In this document: one piece after another, positions 8,504 through 17,620 of the stretch
How the letters are laid out: every line of letters starts with the position of its first letter
Position numbering within the stretch: position 1 is the stretch's first letter
Source of the DNA: Muribaculaceae bacterium
GTDB lineage: Bacteria > Bacteroidota > Bacteroidia > Bacteroidales > Muribaculaceae
NCBI GenBank assembly: GCA_017624155.1
Contig: JAGANS010000015.1
Location: 1-51,174, forward strand
DNA: 51,174 nucleotides
Reading direction: 5' to 3'
The notes under the pieces: model-generated
Database searches by the model: none
The model's input: the letters and a program-made list of their open reading frames with translations, nothing else
What the model was told of the DNA's origin: nothing
Translations under genes and position numbers: made by a program

Positions 8504-8801
8504 AAATCAATTTGCGCTTCTCGTTTAGTTCTTCGCGAAAATAGCGGTTGCGGACGGCACTGTCTTCGGTTAAGTCAACATTACGCCCGAATAAGTCTTC
8601 AAGAGCATACTGAAAATCGAAAAAATTATCAGCATAATCAAATAAACTAATTTTGCTTTTGTCAAAATCTACACATAGATCGACGTCGCTTTCGTCATTG
8701 AAGCGGTCTGTGAGTATGGAACCAAATACCCAAAGCTTACGAACGTGAAAACGTTTGCAAAGTTCAATGATTTTATGGATGTTTATTTCGACAAGATGCA
8801 T
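8496..8801 (-). CDS. mntA: MntA-like minimal nucleotidyltransferase, antitoxin
   Basis: A 101-residue minimal nucleotidyltransferase. The motif GSILTDRFNDESDVD fits GS-x10-DxD, which holds the two metal-binding aspartates. Family members AMPylate HepT and so neutralise it. It is the first gene of the islet operon, with a good promoter (8834-8864) just upstream. It is related to the mntA copies at 24091-24390 and 24775-25086 but clearly diverged from them. Confidence 0.85.
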   Translation of the reverse strand: MHLVEINIHKIIELCKRFHVRKLWVFGSILTDRFNDESDVDLCVDFDKSKISLFDYADNFFDFQYALEDLFGRNVDLTEDSAVRNRYFREELNEKRKLIYG

Positions 8802-8833
8802 ATTGTTTCGATTTTTGTACCGGTTATTAAGTG

Positions 8834-8864
8834 CAAATATACAAATATAACGCTGAAATACAAA
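8834..8864 (-). promoter_or_regulatory. Promoter of the mntA-hepT-antitoxin-zeta operon
   Basis: On the minus strand TTTG (8861-8864), 19 bases, then TATATTTG (8834-8841). The same two boxes with the same 19-base spacing precede the mntA gene at 25086. Confidence 0.7.
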
Positions 8865-8932
8865 TATGTGTGCGATAAATTTTCAAACAAGGATTAAAGC
8901 GGTCTGTCCCGTTTTTGTCCCGAATACAAATA

Positions 8933-8967
8933 AAACCGCCTGTAAATTATTGATTTACAGGCGGTTT
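8933..8967 (-). terminator. tRNA-Pro terminator
   Basis: A perfect 15-bp inverted repeat (8933-8947 and 8953-8967) with a 5-base loop lies 11 bases past the tRNA 3' end. On the minus strand the stem ends in GGTTTTATTTG, giving a short T-tract. Confidence 0.8.
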
Positions 8968-8977
8968 GTTGGCTGAG

Positions 8978-9051
8978 TCGGGGTGAGAAGACTCGAACTT
9001 CCGACCTCCACGTCCCGAACGTGGCGCGCTAGCCAACTGTGCTACACCCCG
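8978..9051 (-). tRNA. tRNA-Pro (anticodon CGG)
   Basis: The minus strand folds as a 74-base tRNA. A 7-bp acceptor stem starts CGGGGTG, the anticodon arm is CCACG-TTCGGGA-CGTGG with anticodon CGG, and the T loop is GTTCGAGTC. The CCA end is not encoded. The tRNA 3' end is partly repeated at 7278-7293. Confidence 0.95.
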
Positions 9052-9228
9052 AGTGCCTTAGCGGCTGCAAAGTTAATGCTTTTTTTGCCGAAAAGCAAGA
9101 GCCGGAGCCGAAAATATGGTTAAATCCAAAAATTTATTTGGTAAATACGCCTGAATATGTATAGTTGAGACAGTATTAGTGGCGTGGGACAGGTAAATAT
9201 TTGTGGTCGGTAAATCTGCGTTGGTGCT

Positions 9229-9948
9229 CTACTTTTGGGTGTAGAGGTCTTCGATGACGAGGCTGGCGAGGGTGAAGCCGAAGATGGCGGTAGTGTGGGC
9301 GAAGGTGCCGTTGGCGCCGTCGGGCGAGCGCTCGGGCTGGGGGATGGTTTCGGGGGAGTAGACGCAGCGGAATTTGCGCGCGGGATATTGTTCGCGGCGT
9401 TTGAACCACTGGCGCAGTGAGCGGGCGAGGGGGCAGCCATGCACTTTCCAGAACTCGGCAACGGCGATCTGGGAGGCGTGTAGCTTGCGGGCGGCGCCCA
9501 TTGAGGAGTAGAAGCGGGCTGTGGAGGCTGTGGCGCGGAGGATGAGTTCGGCCTTGGAGTCGCGCGAGTCGATGGCGTCGATTATGTAGTCGTAGTCGTC
9601 GAGGGGGTAGTCGGCGGCATTGTCGGGCGAGTAGAAGTCGAACACGGCGCGTATGTCGAGCCCGGGATTGATGTCGCGGAAGTGTGCGGCGAGTACTTCA
9701 ACCTTGGGCATGCCGACGGTGGAGGTGGCGGCGGGGAGCTGGCGGTTGATGTTGGAGACGTCGACGCGGTCGCGGTCGATGATTGTGAGGTGGCCTATGC
9801 CGGTGCGCACGAGGGCTTCGGCGCACCACGAGCCTACGCCGCCGAGGCCTACCACAAGCACGCGGGCGGCCTTGAGCCGCTCCACCATGCCGGGGGATGC
9901 GATCAAGGCCGTGCGCTGGAATATCTGCGAATATGTGAATTCGTCCAT
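9229..9948 (-). CDS. tcdA: tRNA threonylcarbamoyladenosine dehydratase (ThiF/E1-like)
   Basis: A 239-residue E1-like enzyme that dehydrates t6A37 of tRNAs to cyclic ct6A using ATP. The nucleotide fold is VLVVGLGGVGSWCAEALVR (about residues 29-47), followed by DRDRVDVSNINRQ, which holds the arginine and asparagine of the E1 adenylation site, and DAIDSRDSKAELI. Length fits TcdA (YgdL-like). Its start codon overlaps the recA stop by one base (TGATG), so the two are translationally coupled. Nearly 300 codons of overlapping open frames on other strands are shadows. Confidence 0.92.
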   Translation of the reverse strand: MDEFTYSQIFQRTALIASPGMVERLKAARVLVVGLGGVGSWCAEALVRTGIGHLTIIDRDRVDVSNINRQLPAATSTVGMPKVEVLAAHFRDINPGLDIRAVFDFYSPDNAADYPLDDYDYIIDAIDSRDSKAELILRATASTARFYSSMGAARKLHASQIAVAEFWKVHGCPLARSLRQWFKRREQYPARKFRCVYSPETIPQPERSPDGANGTFAHTTAIFGFTLASLVIEDLYTQK

Positions 9949-11147
9949 CAGATGTCTTCTTCGATGGAGAAGGGATCGTCGGGGAGTTCGGCGTCGAAGT
10001 CGAGGGCGTCGCTCTTGGCGGCGGGAGCGGCTTCCGAAGCGGCCTCGTCGTATACGGCGTCGGCCGATGAGGGCTTGATACCCTTGGTCTTTTTGAGCTG
10101 GGGACTCTTTTCGGCGGTGCGGAGGGCCTCAAATACCTGAGCCGAGAGCTCTTCGGCCAGCTCGGGGTTGTCCTCGATGACTTTCTTGGCTGCGTCGCGG
10201 CCCTGAGCAAGCTTCTCGTCTTTGTAGCTGAACCACGAACCGCTCTTCTTGATGATGCCGTATTCAACGCCGAGGTCGAGGATTTCGCCGCTCTGCGAGA
10301 TGCCTTTGCCGAACATGATGTCGAACTCGGCGCGGCGGAAGGGAGGCGCCACCTTGTTTTTCACGACCTTGACGAGGGCGCGGCGTCCGAGCACCTCGTC
10401 GCCATCCTTGATGGAGGCGCGCGAGCGGATGTCGATTCGGACGGATGAGTAGAACTTGAGGGCGTTGCCGCCGGTGGTGGTCTCGGTGGGGCCGAACATC
10501 ACGCCGATCTTCTCGCGGAGCTGGTTGATGAATATGCAGCAGGTGTTGGTTCGCGAGATGGCTCCGGTGAGCTTGCGCATGGCCTGCGACATGAGGCGTG
10601 CCTGGAGGCCAACGTTGCGGTCGCCCATCTCGCCCTCGATCTCGTTTTTGGGTGTGAGGGCGGCCACGGAGTCGACGACGAGGATGTCGATGGCCGACGA
10701 GCGGATGAGCTGCTCGGCTATCTCGAGGGCCTGCTCGCCGTTGTCGGGCTGGGCCATGAGCAGGTTGTTGATGTCCACACCGAGGCTCTGTGCATAGAAG
10801 CGGTCGAAGGCGTGCTCGGCGTCGATGATGGCGGCGATGCCGCCCATCTTCTGAGCCTCGGCGATGGCGTGGATGGCGAGGGTGGTCTTACCGGATGATT
10901 CGGGGCCGAAAATCTCGATGATGCGTCCGCGGGGATAGCCGCCCACGCCGAGGGCGTAGTTGAGGCCTACCGAACCCGAGGGGATCACCTCGATATCCTC
11001 GATCGAATCGTCGCCGAGCTTCATGATAGCTCCGCGGCCAAAGTCCTTCTCGATCTTGCCGAGGGCCTGGGCGAGAGCTTCGCGGCGTGCGGCCATGGGG
11101 TCGGCGGGAGCCTTGTCTTTTGTCTTTTTGGTGGTTTCTTTTGCCAT
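9948..11147 (-). CDS. recA: Recombinase RecA
   Basis: A 399-residue RecA. The Walker [10 protein letters not shown] lies near residue 80, Walker B is [11 protein letters not shown], and the DNA-binding loop area includes [32 protein letters not shown] is also conserved. RecA forms filaments on single-stranded DNA, drives strand exchange and promotes LexA-type self-cleavage. The C-terminal tail (about residues 345-399) is long and very acidic (ending [11 protein letters not shown]), a modulatory tail larger than in E. coli RecA. It is followed by tcdA with a one-base overlap. Confidence 0.98.
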   Translation of the reverse strand: MAKETTKKTKDKAPADPMAARREALAQALGKIEKDFGRGAIMKLGDDSIEDIEVIPSGSVGLNYALGVGGYPRGRIIEIFGPESSGKTTLAIHAIAEAQKMGGIAAIIDAEHAFDRFYAQSLGVDINNLLMAQPDNGEQALEIAEQLIRSSAIDILVVDSVAALTPKNEIEGEMGDRNVGLQARLMSQAMRKLTGAISRTNTCCIFINQLREKIGVMFGPTETTTGGNALKFYSSVRIDIRSRASIKDGDEVLGRRALVKVVKNKVAPPFRRAEFDIMFGKGISQSGEILDLGVEYGIIKKSGSWFSYKDEKLAQGRDAAKKVIEDNPELAEELSAQVFEALRTAEKSPQLKKTKGIKPSSADAVYDEAASEAAPAAKSDALDFDAELPDDPFSIEEDI

Positions 11148-11196
11148 TATTGTCGGTTTTTAGAGATTTCAAATATTATGTGTCGTATTGACAATG

Positions 11197-11204
11197 CAAA
11201 GTTA
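11197..11204 (-). promoter_or_regulatory. Promoter -7 box of recA
   Basis: TAACTTTG on the minus strand, 49 bases before the recA start codon. A second identical box lies at 11278-11285 and could be an alternative start. No convincing -33 element was found for either, and no clear LexA-like palindrome was seen. Confidence 0.55.
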
Positions 11205-11430
11205 AGCACGTATGTGCGCAATAAGGCGGCACATGTGTGTTAAAAAATATGATTGCGGAATCACATCCTTTGCAACACAAAGTTAGCGAAAAATAGCGGG
11301 GATATTTGTTAACGTCTGTTAAAGTATCATCGTGGAGCAAACAATCCCGGGGCGGCGGTGTTTTACATATACATAGCGAAAATTGCTTTTTCCATTGCAA
11401 AAGAAATGTGATAATGATTGGTTTATATCT

Positions 11431-11463
11431 AACGTGGCGGCGCCGTGAGGCAGCCGCCACGTT
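11431..11463. other. Strong unexplained hairpin between recA and the DUF4855 gene
   Basis: A perfect 11-bp GC-rich inverted repeat (11431-11441 and 11453-11463) with an 11-base loop. It sits in the 387-base gap between the divergent recA and DUF4855 genes, where neither gene ends. No T-tract follows on either strand. The rest of this gap holds recA promoter boxes and nothing else I can recognise. Confidence 0.5.
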
Positions 11464-11484
11464 GGGTTTATAGCCACCATGACA

Positions 11485-11516
11485 TTTGCACGTATCGCGT
11501 ATAGTTGCTAAATTTA
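11485..11516 (+). promoter_or_regulatory. Promoter of the DUF4855 gene
   Basis: TTTG (11485-11488), exactly 20 bases, then TAAATTTA (11509-11516), which differs from TAnnTTTG only at the last base. It lies 18 bases before the start codon at 11535. Confidence 0.5.
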
Positions 11517-11534
11517 CGGCAAATTTATCTGACC

Positions 11535-12608
11535 ATGAAAACATCCCCATTCACACGCATCTTTGCGGTGGCCGCGCTGCTGGCTGCGGCTATTGCCGGA
11601 ATCGCCCGCACCGGCGAGCCGGCGGAAAACTTCGCCACAACCGATATAAGCGATCTGGCCCTGATATACCAGGGCAGCCGGCACCGCATAGACTGGAACA
11701 AGGAGGAAATAGAGCCGTATGTGACGCACCGCTTTGCCGACGGTACGGAAGACTGGCTGTTTGACGGCTTTCTGTTCCTGGACTTCAAGGATGGCTCGGG
11801 CTATGCATACACACCGCTGATGGACTCGCTGGCGGCGCGAAAGGAGCATTGGGAGTGGTATCTCGACCGTGTTTTTGAGCGCGGCAAGGGTCTCGACGCC
11901 CTCGACAAATGTATCGGTGAGAAGAAGAAGACTCTCGGCGAGCCGCCTTTCCGCCACAAGGTGGTGCTCACAGTCCCCGTGCCTTTCCCCGGACAGACCG
12001 ACTGGGGCGAACTTGACGGGCGCGCTCTCGACTTCAATAACATCGCCGACCGTAAGGCTGCCGTTATATGGTTCATCGACCGGCTGACCGACGGGTTTGC
12101 CGCGCAAAAATATCAGAATATCGATATCGATGGCATATATTTCCTGGCCGAGGACATCGCGACGACGAAGGATTTTCCGCGAGAGATAGCCGAGCATATC
12201 CACTCGCGGGGCCTCAAATTCGTGTGGATTCCTTATTTTATGGCCGAGGGACACCGCCGCTGGCGCGAGCTGGGGTTTGACATCGCATATCATCAGCCCA
12301 ATCACTTCTTCGAGGCCCATATACCCGATTCGCGGCTCGACGATGCCATCGAGGAGGCTCTGAGATATGGCATGGCAATGGAGTTTGAGTGCGATGAGCG
12401 CGCGCTGGAGTCGTCGGCCGACGGCTTCGCACCGCGCATGGATGCATATATCGATGCCTTCGAGCGCCACGGCGTGTTTGAGCGCTCGGCGATAGCCTAT
12501 TATACGGGCAATCACCTGTTTCTGGACTTCAGCCGCGAGCGTACGCCGGCTAACGTCCGTCTCGCCGACCGCCTCGCCCGCCATATCGTGAACCGGCACA
12601 AGAAGTAA
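11535..12608 (+). CDS. DUF4855-like exported protein, possible glycosidase fold
   Basis: A 357-residue protein with an N-terminal signal peptide or anchor ([21 protein letters not shown]). The body resembles the DUF4855 family of Bacteroidota surface or periplasmic proteins, with features of a TIM-barrel hydrolase: [34 protein letters not shown] and [10 protein letters not shown]. Substrate and activity are unknown. ATG 11535 is chosen over 11505 because it starts at the signal peptide. The 3' part lies opposite the open frame that extends from infB. Confidence 0.75.
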   Translation: MKTSPFTRIFAVAALLAAAIAGIARTGEPAENFATTDISDLALIYQGSRHRIDWNKEEIEPYVTHRFADGTEDWLFDGFLFLDFKDGSGYAYTPLMDSLAARKEHWEWYLDRVFERGKGLDALDKCIGEKKKTLGEPPFRHKVVLTVPVPFPGQTDWGELDGRALDFNNIADRKAAVIWFIDRLTDGFAAQKYQNIDIDGIYFLAEDIATTKDFPREIAEHIHSRGLKFVWIPYFMAEGHRRWRELGFDIAYHQPNHFFEAHIPDSRLDDAIEEALRYGMAMEFECDERALESSADGFAPRMDAYIDAFERHGVFERSAIAYYTGNHLFLDFSRERTPANVRLADRLARHIVNRHKK

Positions 12609-12628
12609 AGCAGGCTCTCCAAGAAACA

Positions 12629-12663
12629 ACTCGCCCCGCAGGTGGAATACCGGCGGGGCGAGT
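12629..12663 (-). terminator. Terminator downstream of infB
   Basis: A perfect 11-bp GC-rich stem (12629-12639 and 12653-12663). On the minus strand it is followed by TTGTTTCTT, which suits termination of the rimP-nusA-infB transcript; on the plus strand no T-tract follows. No stop codon occurs in any minus-strand frame between the expected infB end and this hairpin. Confidence 0.65.
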
Positions 12664-12689
12664 CGTGTAATGGAATGCGCGGATTTTCT

Positions 12690-15599
12690 GAGGGTGGTGC
12701 GGGCGACTTCGACTTCCTCGAAGCTCTCGACGATGTCGCCGACCTTGATGTCGTTGAAGCCTGCGATCGAGAGGCCGCAATCGTAGCCTGAGGTGACCTC
12801 GCGTACGTCGTCCTTGAATCGCTTGAGCGAGCCGAGTTCGCCGGTGTATCGCACGATACCGTCGCGGATGAGGCGCACGCGGTTGCCGCGCTTGATCTTG
12901 CCTTCGCGGACTATGGCGCCGGCGATGGTGCCGACCTTGCTGATGTGGTAGGTCTCGAGCACCTCGGCCGAGCCGACGATTTCTTCCTTGATTTCGGGGG
13001 CGAGCATACCGGCCATGGCGTCCTTCACCTCCTCGATTGCCTGATAGATGACCGAGTAGAGGCGTATCTGTATGCCTTTGGACTCGGCGGCACGGCGGGC
13101 GGCGATAGAGGGACGCACCTGGAAGCCTACGATGATGGTGTGGTCGTCGGCCGATGCGAGGGTGACGTCGCTCTCCGAGATCTCGCCCACGGCCTTGTGG
13201 ATGACGTTGACCTGAATCTCCTCGGTAGACAATTTGATAAGCGAATCGGACAGAGCTTCGATCGAGCCATCGACGTCGCCCTTGACAATGACGTTGAGCT
13301 CGTGGAAGTTGCCGAGAGCCTTGCGGCGGGCGAGCTCCTCGAGGGTAAGGCCTACCTGTGTGCGGAGACCCTGTTCGCGTTGGAGCTGCTCGCGCTTGGA
13401 TGCGATCTCGCGGGCTTCCTGCTCGGTTTCCATCACGTTGAAGGTGTCTCCGGCCTGTGGAGCGCCGTTGAGACCCAGGATTAGGGCCGGGGTGGCAGGC
13501 CCGGCTTCCTTAATGCGCTGGTTACGCTCGTTGAACATAGCCTTGACGCGACCGAAATGGTTGCCGGCCAGGACGATGTCGCCTACGTGGAGCGTGCCGT
13601 TCTGCACGAGCACGTTGGCCACATAGCCGCGGCCCTTGTCGAGAGTCGACTCGATGATGGTGCCGGTGGCGCGGCGGTTGGGATTGGCCTTGAGGTCGAG
13701 CATCTCGGCCTCGAGAAGGACCTTCTCCATGAGTTCCTCTACGCCGATGCCCTTCTTGGCGGAGATGTCCTGCGACTGGTACTTGCCGCCCCAGTCCTCG
13801 ACGAGGTAGTTCATGGCGGCGAGTTCTTCCTTGATCTTGTCCGGGTTGGCGTGCGGCTTGTCTATCTTGTTGATGGCGAATATCATGGGAACGCCTGCGG
13901 CAGCGGCATGGTTGATGGCCTCGACGGTCTGTGGCATGACGTTGTCGTCGGCGGCGACGATGATGATACACAGGTCGGTGACCTTGGCGCCGCGGGCACG
14001 CATGGCGGTGAAAGCCTCATGGCCGGGGGTATCGAGGAATGTGATGTGGCGGCCGTCGGGCAGAGTCACCGAGTATGAGCCGATGTGCTGGGTGATGCCG
14101 CCGGCCTCGCCTGCGATGACGTTGGCCTTGCGGATATAGTCGAGCAGCGAGGTCTTGCCGTGGTCGACATGACCCATGACGGTGACGATCGGGGGGCGGG
14201 GTACAAGGTCCTCCTCCGAGTCTTCCTCCTGATGGATGGCATCGGCCACCTCGGCCGACACGTATTCGGTGCGGTAGCCGAATTCGTCGGCCACGATATT
14301 GATTGTCTCGGCGTCGAGGCGCTGGTTGATGGATACCATTACACCGAGATTCATGCATGTGGCGATTACCTGATTGATAGGCACGTTCATCATGATGGCC
14401 AGGTCGTTGGCGGTCACGAATTCGGTGAGCTGCAGGGTACGGCTTTCGGCCATTTCGGCCTCGTTGGCTTCGCGCATACGCTCGGAAGCTGCCTCACGCT
14501 TTTCCTTACGCCACTTGGCGCCTTTCTTGAGACCCTTGTCCTTGGCTGTAAGGCGGGCGAGGGTTTCCTTTACCTGCTTGGATACGTCCTCCTCGGTTAC
14601 TTCGGGAGCAGGAGCGGGACGGCGCTGCGGCTCCTGGCTGCCCTTGCCGCCGCGACGGCGGTCCTGATTGCCCTGACCGCCCTGGTTGCCACCGCGACGG
14701 CTGTCGCCCTGACCTTCCTGACGGCGACCTTCGCCGCGGGGAGCGTCGCCGGCGGTGCGGCCGGCTTTCTCTATATCTACCTTGTCCTTGCCTATGCGCT
14801 TGCGCTTCTGGCGGCCCTGGTCGGATGAGCCCTGAGCGCCGGCGCTCTGTTTCTGACCGCCGCGCCGATCGTCCTTGCCCTTCTTTTTCGGACGGGTGGT
14901 CTGGTTGATGGCGTCAAGGTCGATCTTGCCAACGATGTTGAGTGATACGGCAGGCTTGGGAGTGCCGGGGGTAAATACCTCGGGTTCGGCCTCCTTGGGC
15001 TCCTCGATCTTTTTCTCCTCGGCTGCGGGCGCCGTGGCAGGTCCGGCGGGCTTTGCAGCGGGTTGCCGGGCCGGCTTCTCTGCGGTCTTGGGAGCGGCGG
15101 CCTTTACTTCTTCTTTTGGAGCGGGCTTTGGAGCAGGCTTTTCCTCAACCTTCGGCGCAGCCTCGGGCTTTTTTTCTGAGGCGGCAGGCTTCTCGGCGGG
15201 TTTTTCGACGGGCTTTGGAGCCGGCTTTTCTTCGGCTTTGGGCGCGGGCTTAGGCTCCGGGGCCGGGGTCTTGATCACCGGATTCCCCTTGGCATCAAGC
15301 TCCAGTCGGCCCAAAATGCGGGGATGTTTCACTGACGGGTCGGTATTCGGCACTTCGGGCTTGGCTTCGGCAGGAGTCGGTGCGGGTGTCTGGCGCACGG
15401 GAGCGGCAGGGGTGCTTGATTTGAACTTAAAGTCCTGATCGGGCTTGAATTTTTTCACCAGCAAGTCCACCACGTCGTCCTCTACGCGCGTGTTGGGACT
15501 CTCTTCGATGCTGATGCCTTTTTCGCTCAGAAAACTGAACACGGTGGGCAGGGCCACATTCAGTTCCTTCGCTATTGTGCTGATTTTTGTTTTCGCCAT
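12690..15599 (-). CDS. infB: Translation initiation factor IF-2 (no stop codon at expected end)
   Basis: IF-2 delivers initiator tRNA to the ribosome. The N-terminal domain (1-50) is followed by a long Ala/Pro/Lys/Glu-rich linker (about 60-340), a basic Gly/Arg segment, and the GTPase domain with GHVDHGKTS near residue 475, DTPGHEAF and NKID. The C-terminal domain ends [24 protein letters not shown], where IF-2 proteins normally stop. Here the next codon is AGA and the frame stays open to 11514, 1361 codons in all, antisense to the DUF4855 gene. The end given is where family similarity stops. One T-to-A change in a TGA would explain it. Confidence 0.88.
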
Positions 15600-15667
15600 A
15601 TATTGTTGTTACGTTTTTTACTTGGGTGGATTGCGGGAGAGAGCGGGGATCCCGGAAAATGCGGGGA

Positions 15668-16924
15668 TCAGTCCTCGAACTCGGCCTTGAGGATGTTGAT
15701 GACGTTGTCGACGGTGTCTTCCTCGAGATCGGCGTCCTCGATGAGCATCTCGCGTGGAGCGTTGAGTACGTTCTTGGCGGTGAGGCAGCCGATGTTCTTC
15801 AGGGCCTCGATAACCCATTCGTCGATTTCGTCCTTGAATTCGTCGAGGTAGATGTCTTCCTCTACGGTCTCCTCGGTGTCGCGGTAAACGTCGATCACAT
15901 AGCCGGTGAGCATGGATGCGAGCTTGATGTTGAGGCCGTTCTTACCGATTGCGAGCGATACCTCCTCGGGACGCAGTATCACCTCGGCCTTCTTCTCCTC
16001 CTCATCGATGCGGATCGAGGTGATCTTGGCGGGCGACAGGGCGCGCTGGATGAAGAGGCTGGGGTTAGCTGTGTAGTTGATGACGTCGATATTCTCGTTG
16101 CGCAGTTCATGCACGATGCCGTGGATACGCGAACCCTTGACGCCGACGCAGGCGCCGACGGGGTCGATGCGGTCGTCGTACGACTCTACGGCAATCTTGG
16201 CGCGTTCGCCGGGAATACGGGCGATGGCGCGGATGGATATGAGGCCGTCGTGGATTTCAGGCACCTCAAGCTCGAAGAGGCGGCGCAGGAACTCGTTGTT
16301 GGTGCGCGATACGGTAATCTTGGGGTTGTTGTTCTTGTTGTCGACGTTGGCGATGACGGCGCGCACCGTTTCGCCCTTGCGGAAGAAGTCGCCGGGGATC
16401 GACTCGCTTTTGGGAAGCAGCAGCTCGTTCTTGTCGTCGTCGAGCAGCAGGGTCTCGCGCGACCAGGTCTGATACACCTCGCCGCTGACGAGCTCGCCCT
16501 CGAGTTCCTTGAACTTGGCGTATACGGCGCTCTTCTGCAGGTCGAGAATCTTGCTCTGGAGGGTCTGGCGCAGGGTGAGGATGGCGCGGCGGCCGAATTT
16601 CTCGAAGAATATCTCCTTGGTGTGTTCCTCGCCAACCTCGGCCTCGGGGTCATTGTCGGCGCGGGCGTCGCTGAGCGATATCTGCAGGTTGGGGTCCTCG
16701 ACGGCGCCGTCGGGTACCACGGTGAGATTCTGGAAAATCTGCACGTCGCCCTTGTCGGGGTTGAGAATCACGTCGAGATTCTCGTCGGTGCCAAACATCT
16801 TGGCGAGCACGTTGCGGAACGATTCTTCAAGCACGTTGATCATCGTTGCCTTGTCGATGTTCTTGAGTTCCTTGAACTCGGCGAACTGCTCGACCATATT
16901 CGGAGTTTCCTCTTTCTTTGCCAT
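15668..16924 (-). CDS. nusA: Transcription termination/antitermination factor NusA
   Basis: A 418-residue NusA, which binds RNA polymerase and nascent RNA and tunes pausing, termination and antitermination. The N-terminal polymerase-binding domain covers about residues 1-135. An S1 domain follows, then two KH domains (DPVGACVGVKGSRIHGIVHEL near 230-250 and VSLAIGKNGLNIKLAS near 315-330). The acidic C-terminus (ENVI...LKAEFED) replaces the AR repeats of E. coli NusA. It lies between rimP and infB, the conserved bacterial order; the gap to infB is 68 bases. Confidence 0.97.
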   Translation of the reverse strand: MAKKEETPNMVEQFAEFKELKNIDKATMINVLEESFRNVLAKMFGTDENLDVILNPDKGDVQIFQNLTVVPDGAVEDPNLQISLSDARADNDPEAEVGEEHTKEIFFEKFGRRAILTLRQTLQSKILDLQKSAVYAKFKELEGELVSGEVYQTWSRETLLLDDDKNELLLPKSESIPGDFFRKGETVRAVIANVDNKNNNPKITVSRTNNEFLRRLFELEVPEIHDGLISIRAIARIPGERAKIAVESYDDRIDPVGACVGVKGSRIHGIVHELRNENIDVINYTANPSLFIQRALSPAKITSIRIDEEEKKAEVILRPEEVSLAIGKNGLNIKLASMLTGYVIDVYRDTEETVEEDIYLDEFKDEIDEWVIEALKNIGCLTAKNVLNAPREMLIEDADLEEDTVDNVINILKAEFED

Positions 16925-16995
16925 GAGTATATGTCGTTATTTTTTTGATTATTATGCGTGTTAAGTTCGAGACGGGTGAGAAGACGATTCAGCCT

Positions 16996-17463
16996 TCAGA
17001 ATTCCAGATTATATCGCACCGAGCGGCAGTCTGCGGGATCAAGCACATGCTCTACATCCTCCACCACGGGGCGCTTGGCGCCCTCGTGTTTCACCTTGGT
17101 GGGTACGGCAACCGTGAAGCGGCCATCGTCGGCCACGGCAGTAAGTACGCCTTTGAGCTTGCGGCCGTCGCGGGTGAGCACCTCCACCTCGTTGCCGATA
17201 TTCTTGAGATACTGTCCGCGCACCTTGAAGGGAGCTGTGAGGCCGGCCGAGCCGACCTCGAGGCTGTAGTCCTCGGTATCGCGATCAAAGACCTCCTCAA
17301 TGCGGCGGGTGATGGCGGCGCAGGTATCCACATCGATGTTGTCGGGCGAATCGATCTCCACCACTATGTCGTTGTCGGGCGACACCTTGATGTCGACCAC
17401 AAAAATGTCGGTGCCGGCGATCATGTCGGCCACCGTTTTGCTCAGGAGTTCTTTATCTATCAT
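16996..17463 (-). CDS. rimP: Ribosome maturation factor RimP
   Basis: A 155-residue protein of normal length, first gene of the rimP-nusA-infB operon. It assists 30S subunit assembly. The N-terminal domain shows VDIKVSPDNDIVVEIDSPD and the typical DCAAITRRIEE-like helix; LEVGSAGLTAPFKVRGQY corresponds to the conserved EVSSPGLDRPL region of the family. The C-terminal SH3-like barrel follows (VEVLTRDGRKLKGVL). A clear promoter lies at 17523-17553. Confidence 0.93.
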   Translation of the reverse strand: MIDKELLSKTVADMIAGTDIFVVDIKVSPDNDIVVEIDSPDNIDVDTCAAITRRIEEVFDRDTEDYSLEVGSAGLTAPFKVRGQYLKNIGNEVEVLTRDGRKLKGVLTAVADDGRFTVAVPTKVKHEGAKRPVVEDVEHVLDPADCRSVRYNLEF

Positions 17464-17522
17464 ACGGTACTATATAAAAGGAGGAAGCCCCACGGGCCCC
17501 CTCCAACTCATTGAAGTTGATG

Positions 17523-17553
17523 CAAAGTTACAAAATAATCGCGGCTTTTACAA
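17523..17553 (-). promoter_or_regulatory. Promoter of rimP-nusA-infB
   Basis: On the minus strand TTG (17551-17553), 20 bases, then TAACTTTG (17523-17530), about 60 bases before the rimP start. Confidence 0.75.
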
Positions 17554-17620
17554 TATTTATATATGAGTAGCCGCCCCTTGTATCAAATTTATAACATTAT
17601 TAAGTAATGTTTAACATTAA

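Noticed and set aside
11514-12689. A genuine large C-terminal extension of IF-2.
   Set aside because: The extension is antisense to a convincing exported-protein gene, crosses a terminator and has no similarity I can see to IF-2 ends. It is kept only as part of the missing-stop finding.
15587-16948. A 453-codon plus-strand frame opposite nusA.
   Set aside because: It is a shadow: nusA on the minus strand has full domain similarity, and the antisense translation is Val/Leu/Glu-rich without recognisable motifs.
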